A stretch of 64,000 nt of DNA from Hippopus hippopus (taxonomy: Eukaryota > Mollusca > Bivalvia > Cardiida > Cardiidae): contig OX328103.1 of the NCBI GenBank assembly GCA_946811185.2, forward strand, positions 2,728,001 to 2,792,000, in the 5' to 3' direction. This document shows, in pieces, positions 51,993 through 61,930 of the stretch. The notes under the pieces are model-generated. The model saw only the letters and a program-made list of their open reading frames with translations, had not been told where the DNA came from and did no database searches. Numbering within the stretch: position 1 is the stretch's first letter; every line of letters starts with the position of its first letter. The position numbers were made by a program, and so were the translations under genes.

Positions 51993-52214
51993 TTAACTGT
52001 TACCAAAGGACAAAATTTTTGACTTGTCCAAATTGAAAGCAATTGCAGATGACAAAGGTGGCAAAAGTGACACAATTTTTCCTTGACAGAGCAGAAACCT
52101 TGTGGGAAAAGGAGAAAATGCTGGTTACCAGCATTTTCTCCTTTTCTCACAATGTTTTCAAAAGGCTTCTTCCTCAGGGTTGTTAAAAGTCTGGACTGTG
52201 TGGTAAAGAGTTAA
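51993..52214 (-). mobile_element. MITE-A, reverse, intact
   Basis: TTAACTGTTACCAAAGGAC start, hairpin GCTGGTTACCAGC with full stems, end GTGGTAAAGAGTTAA. Confidence 0.9.
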
Positions 52215-52220
52215 GTATTC

Positions 52221-52360
52221 TTAACATAATTTCAGTTGTATTGCAGCGACCAGTGCATCTATACATGCTTTCCTGAAGTTTCCTTTACCAGTAATTCACA
52301 CAATGTTATTTCCAAACCACTGGCTGCTTTCCTTCATAAGCATCATCGAAGCAATGTTCC
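52221..52360 (-). mobile_element. tRNA-headed SINE, body fragment
   Basis: CATAATTTCAGTTGTATTGC, CATGCTTTCCTGAAGTTTCC, CCACTGGCTGCTTTCC. Cut by a MITE-A at 52361. Confidence 0.75.
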
Positions 52361-52562
52361 TTAACCCTTTACCACACAATCCCAAGTTTTAACAACCCTT
52401 CTGAAAATGCTTTTTTGGAAACATTGTGGGAAAAGTAGAAAATGTGCATAACCAGCATTTTTCTCCATTCCTCACCAATGCTTTCTAGCTTTCAAAAGGC
52501 AAATTTCAGATTCAGACATTTGTCAACTGCAGATGCTTATGAAATTTTGGTAAAAGGGCTAA
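52361..52562 (+). mobile_element. MITE-A, forward
   Basis: TTAACCCTTTACCACACAAT start, hairpin decayed at the centre (GTGCATAACCAGC), end TTGGTAAAAGGGCTAA. Confidence 0.8.
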
Positions 52563-52639
52563 ATGTAAAAAACAGAAATCCCCAAGGTCATAATCAGCCA
52601 TTCTTGCTCTAATCAACTCTTCACTGCAGCAGACAACTT

Positions 52640-52851
52640 TTAACCTTTAGGCTGCTAAGCGCAACTCCCTGACCTTTTGCGGACATTGTACATCAAGATC
52701 AGACTGCACAGAACGTGCAGTCTGATCTTGGATCTACAACGTCTGATGAGGGGATATCTTTTTCCAAGAAATACCCTTGTAATAGCGAAATTTGGGTTTG
52801 TACTATTGGCTTGAAAGTTTCATGTTTGCTATTCAGCAGGATACAGGTTAG
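52640..52851. mobile_element. MITE-C
   Basis: TTAACCTTTAGGCTGCTAAG start, hairpin GACATTGTACATCAAGATCA...TGATCTTGGATCTACAACGT, TTTTTCCAAGAAATACCC, ACTATTGGCTTGAAAG, end ATACAGGTTAG. About 212 bp. Confidence 0.8.
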
Positions 52852-52928
52852 GAAACATAGTTAAAATATGGATGATTTACATGAATTGCAGTTCATTACA
52901 TCAACCCTTTACCACACAAACCCGATTT

Positions 52929-53873
52929 GACCAGCCCGCATAGCTCAATAAGTAGAGCGTAGGACTCGTGAACGTGATGTTTCGAGTCACTTGAGGTTGT
53001 GGGTTCGATCCCCACGGCTGACCATCTAAAATTACTAACAGTCTTTCGGATGAGACGTTAAACCGAGGTCCCGTGTGACGGTGCTATACACCGAGCACGT
53101 AAAAGAACCAGGCGTAACTTAAAGAGGCCCTTATACTCATTTTCAGCTAGTTTTAACTCATTTTGTCTTTATTTTATCAAACTATAGTCATTCTTATACC
53201 TTCATGCCAAATATTGCGCCTCACGGTTGCAAGGTTGCTTAGATTACGGTCGATAGAAAATGCATTTCGCTGAGTTGCGGCCTTCTATGTAAACAGACTC
53301 GTTGTTTCCGGTTTTTGAATCGAAGATTTTGATATATCCGTTATACACTCGGGTAGATTCGTATGAAGATTATGCATTCTGTCACGTGACTATATTTGAC
53401 CTTTGCCCTGCGTCTAATGAGGTAAACAAAGGAAAATGGAGGCTCCTCTGTTGCAGCCTTGATTTTCAGACGGAGGTCGCGACCTATATGCAAATTACAC
53501 CGTATCCGACTATAGGCGGAAACCAACAATAAATTTCCGTGACGAACCGCCATTGTTTACAGCTTCGATCATCAGCCAGTTTTCTTCTGACCAATGTTCA
53601 GTTTCTGATACAAATCTCCGTGTTTCTTTTTTTTCAATTACACCATATATGTCAGTAATTTATCCATGTTTACACAAAGGACTGATTTCTGTACCATTCT
53701 AAATTGTTTGAAATTTAACAGCGTTTTTGCTTACCGGCTGTAGATGGGCATCTTTAAGATGGGTTTCGTCCTGTATCTGCACTATCCCCCGTTACAATAC
53801 TAACAGCCTTCAGGGGGCGTCGACCATATAGGCAACCGGTGGCAACGATAAATAAACGCAAATTTAATCAATC
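52929..53873 (+). mobile_element. 945-bp insertion with tRNA/Nin-DC-like SINE head
   Basis: Starts with a tRNA-like head (GCCCGCATAGCTCAATAAGT for box A, GTGGGTTCGATCCCCACGG for box B). A core follows at about 53043-53115 (TTTCGGATGAGACGTTAAAC, GTAAAAGAACC) that resembles the Nin-DC-type conserved SINE domain as I remember it. It ends GATAAATAAACGC and TTTAATCAATC. AAACCCGA(T/C)TT flanks at 52918-52928 and 53874-53884 look like a target duplication with one mismatch. The middle (about 53130-53760) is GC-richer and not SINE-like; it holds no recognised gene. Confidence 0.65.
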
Positions 53874-53884
53874 AAACCCGACTT

Positions 53885-54112
53885 TTAACTCTACCAAACG
53901 ACAAAATTTAAGACCAGTCCATATTGAAAGCATATGCAGACGACAAAATAAATGTGACTCAATAGGTGATATTCGTCTTGGGAAGGGTAGAAAACATTGT
54001 GGGGGAAAAGGAGAAAATGCTGGTACCAGCATTTTCTCCTTTTCCCACAATGTTTTCAAAAGGCTTCTTCCTCAGGGTTGTTAAAAGTGGGGATTGCGTG
54101 GTAAAGTGTTAA
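53885..54112 (-). mobile_element. MITE-A, reverse, inserted in a MITE-A with exact TTAA duplication
   Basis: Flanked by TTAA at 53885-53888 and 54109-54112. Outside, CGACTT and CGACCCTG are contiguous short-arm sequence in intact copies. Hairpin GCTGGTACCAGC lacks the central base. End GTGGTAAAGTG. Confidence 0.95.
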
Positions 54113-54308
54113 CGACCCTGTGAAAGAAGCCTTTTGAAAACATTGTGGCAAAAGGAGAAAATGCTGGTAACCAGCATTTTCTCCTTTTCCAAAAAGGTTT
54201 TCTGCTATCCCCAAATGAAATTTCAGTTTTTCAGCCACATTTATTTTGTCGTCTGGAAACGCTTTCAACTTGGACTGGTGTAAAATTTTGTCTTTTGTTA
54301 AAAGGTTC

Positions 54309-54475
54309 ACTCCTAACCAAACGACAAAACCTTAGACTCATCTAAATTGAAAGCATTTGCATAACAAAAATTAAATGTGCATAAAATGACTGATTTTTTT
54401 CTAAGAAAAGTTAAAAAACTGTGGGAAAAGGAGAAAATGCTAGTTAAAACTCAGGACTGTGTGGTAAAGAGTTAA
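54309..54475 (-). mobile_element. MITE-A, reverse, hairpin and short arm largely deleted
   Basis: CCTAACCAAACGACAAAAC start, AGGAGAAAATGCTAGTTAAA jumps to CTCAGGACTGTGTGG, end GGTAAAGAGTTAA. Confidence 0.8.
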
Positions 54476-54569
54476 AATATATGAAAGCAGAGTATCAAGA
54501 CAAGAAATTGCTCATTCAGAACACCTTCATAGCAAGAAAATTATCCACTGATATTTGTACATAATATTT

Positions 54570-55021
54570 TTCTTTACAACACAATTCCCACCCTGACACT
54601 GAAGAAGGGGCATTTGAAAACATTGTTAGAAATGGAGAAAATGACGCCAACCAGCATTTTCTCCTTTTCCCATACTGTTTTCTAAACATCAAAATAGAAA
54701 TTTCAATTTCTGAGTCATTTTTAACTTGTCTTCTGCAAAATTGAATGCTTTCAATTTGGATAAGCCTAAAAATTCGCTGTTTGGTGAAGAGTTAACAATA
54801 TACTAGATGACAATATTTTAGCCTTGTCCAAATTAAAATCATCTGCAGACGACAATTTTATTGTGGCTCAAATGGTGCATTTTTTCTTTGATACGGTAGA
54901 AAACATTGTGGGAAAAGGGGAAAATGCTGGTTTACCAGCATTTTCTCCTTTTCCCACAATGTTTTCAAAAGGCTTCTTTCCCAGGATCGCTAAAAGTTGG
55001 TACTGTGCAGTAAAGGGTTAA
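54570..55021. mobile_element. MITE-A array, forward then reverse
   Basis: Forward 54570-54795 (long arm with an extra ATTGA: CTGCAAAATTGAATGC) and reverse 54792-55021 (hairpin AATGCTGGTTTACCAGC). TTAA shared at 54792. Confidence 0.85.
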
Positions 55022-55240
55022 AAGAATAGCTTGTAAAAATTGCAATTGCAAGGCTTTTTCGGTTACAGTGTCTTGCTAAAACATCTGAGAGTGTAAATCA
55101 TGATTCAATCTGCACCTAATAGCATCAAACTGTTTCAGACAATAACTTTCTCCATTTTTTACGATGTTTTCGAAATACAGATCTTGGCATCTGGTGCAGC
55201 TTCAGTCAGACTTGAATTAGTCTCCCTCAGAAACTCCCAC

Positions 55241-56010
55241 TTAACTCTTTACCAAACAACACAATTTTGGACAAGTCCAAACAGAAAGCATCTGCAGATG
55301 ACAAACTAAATGGTACACAAATGGTACATAAATTATGAAATTTAAAATTTAAAAACTTAGAAAACATTGTGGGAAAAGAAGAAATTGCTGGTTACCGTTA
55401 TTTTCTCCTTTTCTGTCAATGTTTTCAAAAGTCTTTTTCCTTGGGGTCATTAAAACTCAGAGGTGTGTGGTAAAGGGTTAATTCTTTGCCAAAGAATCCC
55501 ATGTTTTTAAAACCCGGAAGGGGAAAGCTATTAAAAACACTGTAGGAAAAGGATATAGCATTTTCTCCTTATCTCATACTGTTTTCTACCCTTTCAAACA
55601 CAAAAATAACCCGTTTATTAAATGACAATGATATTGTTGTCTGCTAATATGTTTAACTCTTTACTGCACAATGCCCACTTTTAACAACCCTCAGAAAGAA
55701 GCCTTTAGAAAACAATCTATCATACCCTATCAAAGAAAACTTGTTGAACATTGAAATTGTCATCTGCAAATGCTTTCAATTTGGACAAGGCCTAAATTTT
55801 ATTGTCTGGTAAAGGGTCAAAATCTTGGACTGGTCCAAATTGATAGGATTTGGAAATGACAGTCAATTTGTGGCTCAAACGGTGTAATTTGTTGTGGATA
55901 GGGTAGAAAACATTGTTGGAAAAGGAGAAAATGGTTATCAGCAGTACAATGTTTTCAAAAGCTTGTTCCACAGAGTCATTAAAACTTGGGTTTGTATGGT
56001 AAATGGTTAA
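55241..56010. mobile_element. MITE-A array of four copies
   Basis: Reverse 55241-55481 (small duplication CAAATGGTACA), forward 55478-55656 (shortened), forward 55653-55820 (whole hairpin replaced by AACAATCTATCATACCC), reverse 55817-56010. TTAA shared at 55478 and 55653; TCAA at 55817. Confidence 0.8.
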
Positions 56011-56244
56011 TGTAGACATATCTAGCATTTGTTGTCTGGAAAAGAGCTTAAAATAAAACTCTCTATTTTCAGATCCATTTGGACGATCTGGGTTACTTGG
56101 TCACATGAAGTCATTCCCTCCAAAAGCCAAGCTGAAATATCCAAGTAAAATGTCAAAGATCAAAATATGTAAATGCAACATTATGTAACAACAAAGTTAA
56201 AGACTCATCTCATTTCAACTGATGAGATTTGCCTTTGAAAAGGT

Positions 56245-56393
56245 GACTCGATCCTTGACCAAACAGTCTAAGCTGTGATTATATCACCCGTAAAAGATAT
56301 GCTTTTGAAAACATCATGGAAAAAGGGAAAAATACTGTCATCCAGACTTTTGCCTTCGAAATGAACAATTCTAAAATTGTCATCTGGCACAGA
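56245..56393 (+). mobile_element. Old MITE-A remnant, forward
   Basis: CTTGACCAAACAGTC, GCTTTTGAAAACATCATGG, CATCTGGCACAGAGT. No long arm. Confidence 0.5.
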
Positions 56394-56478
56394 GTCTCCT
56401 TTGAATTTGTCAAAATGAAACCATTTCTCTTCTTTAAGTGACTTTTCTTTTGTATGTTAGCATGCTAAAGGCTTGTGG

Positions 56479-56709
56479 GTCAATCCTTTACAAAATGATA
56501 AAAAAAAAAAATTTGGACTGGTCAAAACTTACAGCATTTTCAGATCACAAATTAATTTTAGCTTCAATGATGATTTTTATCATTGATAGGGTGGAAAACA
56601 TAGTAGGAAAAGAAGAAAATGCTAGTTACCAGCATTTTCTCCTTTTCCTTCTGTGTTTTCAAAAGGCTTAATTCTCCCTCTGTTTGGAATTGTGTGGTCA
56701 AAGTTTAAA
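56479..56709 (-). mobile_element. MITE-A, reverse
   Basis: GTCAATCCTTTACAAAATGA start, hairpin AATGCTAGTTACCAGC, end GTGTGGTCAAAGTTTAA. Confidence 0.8.
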
Positions 56710-56856
56710 ATACAAAATGAAAAGCAAAAACAAACTCAGAAGAAAAAAAACTTTTATTTTCACAAAATTTATTCAAAATATCCATTCTAAGCTTTCTACC
56801 ACTAGTTATTTACAATACCCTATCTCCTACAGAGGCAACAACAAGGAACAGTCAAG

Positions 56857-57088
56857 TTAACCCTTTACCAAAAGACCAAATTTTAGATTTGTACAAATTA
56901 AATGCATTAATTTTGCAGACAAAAAATCCAATATAATTCACATGATGTGACTTGTCTTTGACTGGAAAGAAAACCTTGAAAAAGCAGTAATTGCTGGTTA
57001 CCAGTATATTCTCCTTTTCCTACAATATTTTCAAAAAGGTTGTTTCTTCAGGGTCCTTAAAACTCAGGATTATGGGGTAAAGGGTTAA
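56857..57088 (-). mobile_element. MITE-A, reverse, diverged hairpin
   Basis: TTAACCCTTTACCAAAAGAC start; long arm contains ATGCATTAATTTTGCAGAC (the ATTAA-insertion subtype); end GGGGTAAAGGGTTAA. Confidence 0.85.
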
Positions 57089-57299
57089 TAAAAAAGACAC
57101 AAGTTCTAGTCGGTCAAATTTACCATAATATTGTCCAAGCCTTTTGACGTACTAATGTACCAAGCCCGAGACGGAAGTAGTTGGCAGGAAACTCGGAGAT
57201 CCTATAATGACTGACAAGATAAATTAGAACAATAATTACAGTAACACAGTTGATCCAAAAAGGACAATATACTCTCACCCTTCAACCACAAGGGACAAA

Positions 57300-57523
57300 T
57301 TAACCCCTCTACCACACAATCCTGACTTTTGACAATCCTGAAGAAGAAGGCTTTTGAAAAGATAGTGGGAAAAGGAGAAAATGCTGGTAACCAGCATTTT
57401 CTTCTTTTCCCACAATGTTTTCTTATATTTCAAAAACAAATTCTTCAATTTGATTTACATTTGAATTGTTGTCTACGACTACTTTGGACAATTTTGAAAT
57501 GTTGTTGTGTGGTAAAGGGTTAA
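57300..57523 (+). mobile_element. MITE-A, forward, good hairpin
   Basis: TTAACCCCTCTACCACACAA start, hairpin GCTGGTAACCAGC, diverged long arm, end GTGTGGTAAAGGGTTAA. Confidence 0.9.
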
Positions 57524-57649
57524 CTTGTACTTGTTTTGGCTGATTGATCGACTGATCCAGAAAATCGAATAGATCATTATATATTAAAATTCAGTACCGC
57601 ATAAAATGTTTGTATTTCCTGTCAGTGTGTATATAGGTATAATAGTATA

Positions 57650-59095
57650 CTAGCGAACATTAATTTACTAGAAAGCCTATACAAAGAAATGATCTAGAAT
57701 CTACTGCTTCATTCATACTTTGACAAAATTTCAGGCAGACAGCGGTTACTTTGAAAGTTCTAGAGGGGCTCTGGACCCCTCTGAAACCCCCCCCCCCTCG
57801 CCTAATCCGCCGATGGGGTCCTAATCCTACAGGGTTGCATCTAGAAGTTTTCAAATAGGGGTTGGCCCCCATCATCTTCAGAAAAAGGGGGCACGTCCCC
57901 CCTTTCAAGTGTAAAGAGGGGGGACAAATTTCATGGTGGTTCCCATAATGTGGTAAAGGCTTAATGTATTATTTGTTTTTGTCTTTGGAAAAATAATGAT
58001 TATATCCATTAAAGGGTTATTATAGTCTTCTGTGTTAAGATGAATGTCTTGTAACTTCTTCTTTAACACTTCTTACACTACAATCACTGTAAGACAAGTA
58101 GACTTACCCCCATCCTACCCTATCTATCCTACATTGTTCAATATATTCATTTCATAAATTCAAAGAAATTTTTACCTCGGTGTTAGACTGAGATTTTAGC
58201 TTCCATCTATTGTTTTATACAGATATTTATGTAAATTTACTGCTTAAATTCACTATCAAAGCTGAAAAGATGGTCTGAAGTGCCACTGATCAGACTATGT
58301 CAAATAGACATTTTGTTGTGTCATGGGTTTTCGCGGTTTTTTGCATCAATCTTTTTTCATGTCAATTAATATTTTTAAAAAGTATTTCCACATGATATCA
58401 CAAGAATTTGTCAATAAGGGTTGTAGGTCACTTCAAAACATGTCCTTTTACCCTAGATCAGTGGATTGACATCATCACCTCGCTTTTCATTACACGCCAG
58501 CTTGTTAGGTTGTGATAAACAGTGATGTGTGGTCCGTCATTCTTAATACTCACTGTTTATGACAGAGTTATTTTCTTTCAAGAATTTTGAAGCCTTAAGA
58601 CATCACTTGTTGCCAGCAGATTCGCAAGTGCGTCATTTTTGGACACATTTTTCCTAAATTGTCGCATTCGGTGATCGACAGCATTGGCCTACAGTGAGGC
58701 TTTTCGTCTGCATGACACAGATGACAAGCGTCTATTGATATGATCAAAATAACCTGACAGTCTACGATTTAAGTTTACAGTTATTATTTGGGTGACCATG
58801 CAAATTTTGTTACATTTTATTCCCCCCCCCCCCCCCCCCGTCGTTTTTTCTCTCTTTTTCCCCAGTTATGGTGTGCACGATCATGCAATTTTTGCAGGCT
58901 AGTTTGTTTTAGTGCGGAATTTGGTGCGCAAACAAATTTCATTTTCGCAGGATTTTTTATTCTGATGCGGGATTTCGGCAATCCCGCACTCTAGATGCAA
59001 CCCTGATCCTATTACCTGTGAAACCCCAAGACACAAAAGAATAAGTGTGCTGTCAATGTGATATGCTTAAAAATAATAATGCCAGGAGTATAAAA
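57650..59095. other. Region between inverted TTGCATCTAGA motifs, with C-runs
   Basis: CAGGGTTGCATCTAGA at 57831 and TCTAGATGCAACCCTG at 58990 are inverted copies about 1.15 kb apart. Poly-C runs lie near 57788 and 58822. The sequence between is AT-rich and has no recognised gene. The pair could be termini of a larger element or two copies of a small repeat. Confidence 0.35.
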
Positions 59096-59125
59096 GATCA
59101 ATCAATCAATCAATCAATCAATTAA
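59096..59125. repeat. (TCAA)n simple repeat
   Basis: About six ATCA units. Resembles the SINE tails in the window, but no SINE body is recognised upstream. Confidence 0.8.
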
Positions 59126-59200
59126 GACCACTGAGCCATCAGGACGTGAGGCGTGGATGCAATAAAGCTACATGTTGAAGTTTACTCTGAAAGCACTGAC

Positions 59201-59434
59201 TTAAACCTTCATCACACAACCCAGACTTAACAACCCTCAAAAAGAACTTTTGAAAACATTGTGGGAAAAGGAGAAAATGCTTATAACAAGCATTTTCTCG
59301 TTTTCCCACAATATTTTCTAACCATTCAGAGATAAAGTCCAACCATTTGATCCACATGAAATTAGTCATGTAAAAAATGCTTTTAATTAAATTACAATTT
59401 AACACACTCTCAGATTTTGCTGTGTGGTACAGGG
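59201..59434 (+). mobile_element. MITE-A, forward
   Basis: TTAAACCTTCATCACACAAC start, hairpin AATGCTTATAACAAGC (centre altered symmetrically), end GTGTGGTACAGGGTGA. Confidence 0.8.
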
Positions 59435-59445
59435 TGAGTCCAACA

Positions 59446-59760
59446 ATTTCCATTATCTCCTGCTAGATGGCATTCTACAAATACCAATCTATCTAATTTG
59501 GGCATTCTGGGTACAGAACCAAACCACTTTTCAAAACGACAACCATTACTTTGAATTTCAAAATGAAATAAACGTTTACTCAATAAAACACTACCTGGTG
59601 CGATTCATTCAGCTATGATCAGCTGCATGTAACCTACCCAGGGCTACAGCTTGGGTAATAGCTTCAGTATAAGCCCTACTTTTCCCAAGTATATGGGGAT
59701 GGGTGATGCTTCATAGCAGACAGGTCGAATCTTCGAAGAATATGACATGCGCAGACAACC
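59446..59760. repeat. Dispersed repeat Y, copy 2
   Basis: TAGATGGCATTCTACAAATA, GGTGCGATTCATTCAGCTAT, AGCTTCAGTATAAGCCCTAC, AGGTCGAATCTTCGAAGAAT: reverse complement of 40295-40620. Confidence 0.8.
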
Positions 59761-59847
59761 CAACAATTTCAGTTTAAAAAAAAAAATCTCAAAATTAATA
59801 TCTGCAATTTCATGCTTCTTATTTGTTTTCTGTTATATTTCAACGAA

Positions 59848-59915
59848 AGCCTAGATCAAAGATCAGGCTGCATATTTTCTACAGTCTGATCTTGATCAAC
59901 ACTGGCCGAAGAGGC
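59848..59915. repeat. GATC-type hairpin core
   Basis: CTAGATCAAAGATCAGGCTG / CAGTCTGATCTTGATCAACA. Confidence 0.65.
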
Positions 59916-60087
59916 AACAATAATCATGAAAGGCGCTTCAAGAATTAATCTGTATAGAATAATTCCATCACTTATTTACAATTTTAACAATTGGCCTTTG
60001 AAAATGAGACCACAGGACTCCGACTACAGAGGGGATTATTTCTATATCTTCCTGCGTTGGCTCATACATAAAGAATTATTAGAAATC

Positions 60088-61178
60088 AACCTGTTACCAC
60101 ACAATCCCGAGTTTTAGTGATCCTTACAAAGAAAGCTTTCGAAAAAAATCGTTGGAAAAAAGTAAAATGCTGGTAACCAACATTTTCTCCCTTTTAAACA
60201 ATATTTTCTAATCAATTAAAGGCAAGTTCCATAATTTGAAACATATTTGATTTTTTGTCTGCAACTGCTTTGAATTTGGACTAGTCTAAAATTTTGTTCT
60301 CTGGTAAAGAATTAACTCTTTTCCCAAAAGACAATACTACAGACTTGTCCAAATTGAAAGCATTTGCAGACGACAAATTACAGATGGCTCAAATGACTAA
60401 ATTTGTCATTGATAGAGTAGAAAACATTGAGGGAAAAGGAGAAAATGCTGGTTACCCCCATTTTCTCCTTTTCCCACAATGTTTTCAAAAGGCTTCTTTC
60501 CCAGGGTCGTATAAACCCGAGATAGTTTGGTAAAGAGTAAAGATGAAAGCTTTTGAAAACATCTGAGGGAAAGGGGAGAAAATGCTGCTTACCAGCATTT
60601 TCTCCTTTTCCAACAATGTTTTCTTCTCTATTAAGACAAGTGCCATAATTTGAACCATATTTGATTTTTCGTCTGCAACTGCTTTGAATTTGGATAACTC
60701 TAACAATTTGTCGTCTGGTAAAGAATTAACTCTTCACCAGAAGACAGTAATATTGACTCGTCCAAATTGAAAGCATTTGCAGACGACAAATTAACCATGG
60801 CTAAAAATGATAAGATTCATCTATGTCAGGGTAGAAAAAATTGTGGGAAAAGATGAAAATGCTGGTTACCAGCATTTTCTTCTTTACCCACAATGTTTTC
60901 AAAAAGCCGTTTTTTTCTCAAGGTCATAGGAAGACAGAGGTACAGAGTTAACCCTTTACCACACAATCCTCAGTTTTAACAACCCCAGGTAGGAAAGCTT
61001 TTGAAAACATTGTGGGAAAAGGAAGAAAATGCTGGTAACCAGCATTTTCTTCCTTTTCCCAAAATGCTTTCTGTCCTATATCCGACAAATCTGGCCATTT
61101 GAGTAATATTTAACATGTCGTCTGCAAATGCTATCAATTTGGACCAGTCTAAAATTATGTCGTTTGGTACAGGGTTAA
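60088..61178. mobile_element. MITE-A array of five alternating copies
   Basis: Forward 60088-60315, reverse 60312-60540, forward 60541-60729 (short end missing), reverse 60726-60951, forward 60948-61178. TTAA shared at 60312, 60726 and 60948. The first and third copies share features of the long arm (TTTGATTTTT(T/C)GTCTGCAAC), so they may be duplicates of each other. Confidence 0.9.
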
Positions 61179-61335
61179 TCCGAGAATTATTATTTTCCAC
61201 ACATTAGAGACTTTCATCCGATCGTTGGATATTCTTTTTGACTGATTCAAGACAAAAAAATATTTTCCCTTTGAACTAATCTTTTCCCACATTAAGAATG
61301 AGTCTTGACAAGCTATCAACTAATCTTTAACCCAA

Positions 61336-61567
61336 GGTCCTGCATGGCTCAGTGATGGAAAGTAAGACTCGTGACCTGGAGGCCCCAGGCGCAAGTCTCA
61401 CTAGAAGCAATAGATTTTTCGTGAGAGTGTCCTTGGGCAAGACATTTCTGAGCCCCAGCCTACTACTAATGAAACCTAGAACAAAGATGAGTATGTGAGC
61501 TGTCTCAATGATATGACTGAAATGATGTTGAAAAGGGTGTTAAACACCATTCAATCAATCAATTGAT
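61336..61567 (+). mobile_element. tRNA-headed SINE
   Basis: CCTGCATGGCTCAGTGATGG head, TCCTTGGGCAAGACATTTCT body, tail CATTCAATCAATCAATTGATC. Same type as 39005. Confidence 0.8.
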
Positions 61568-61629
61568 CCCTATATAAACAATTCTTTGATTTTAAGAGCC
61601 TGAAAAAGTACCTTTTTGATGACAAAGTG

Positions 61630-61930
61630 GAACAAGAGCTCGCCATGGGGGTGCCAACGCTTGGCTGTAAGTGCTTGATTTTAAGTGAAAATTCTAAGTC
61701 GAAAAAGGGGCATAACTGTATCAAAAGTACTTTGATAGTAACCTGCCCTTGTTGTATAGGTTCCACTTTTGATAGTGAACAACTTGTCCAAGTTTGATGT
61801 AAATATCTTAAGTAATAAGAGAGATATAACAAAATGTCGAAGTGTTCGCATGACGACAACGACGCCAACAACGACAATGCCAGGGGTACAACAATACCTC
61901 GACGTTTTCTTCGAAAAACAGCCAAGCTAA
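61630..61930. repeat. Dispersed repeat D1, copy 3
   Basis: GAGCTCGCCATGGGGGTGCC through GGGGCATAACTGTATCAAAA to TCTTCGAAAAACAGCC. The best-preserved copy. Confidence 0.75.

Larger units (their letters stand above)
52901..54308 (+). mobile_element. MITE-A, forward, host of two nested insertions
   Basis: Pieces: 52901-52928 (ACCCTTTACCACACAAACCC), 53874-53888 (AAACCCGACTTTTAA), 54109-54308 (TTAACGACCCTGTGAAAGAA, complete hairpin, long arm, end TTGTTAAAAGGTTCA). Joined in order they make one normal-length copy. Confidence 0.85.

Noticed and set aside
52932..53010. Functional tRNA gene
   Set aside because: Box A and box B are good, but the segment continues into a SINE core and tail and is flanked by a target duplication, so it is a SINE head.
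53302..53553. Opposed frames in the middle of the 945-bp insertion
   Set aside because: The GC-richer DNA made me look for an exon, but neither strand shows a motif, a good splice pair or an initiation context.
61551..61925. 124-codon frame on the minus strand
   Set aside because: It runs across a SINE tail and dispersed repeat D1. Other D1 copies do not keep the frame.
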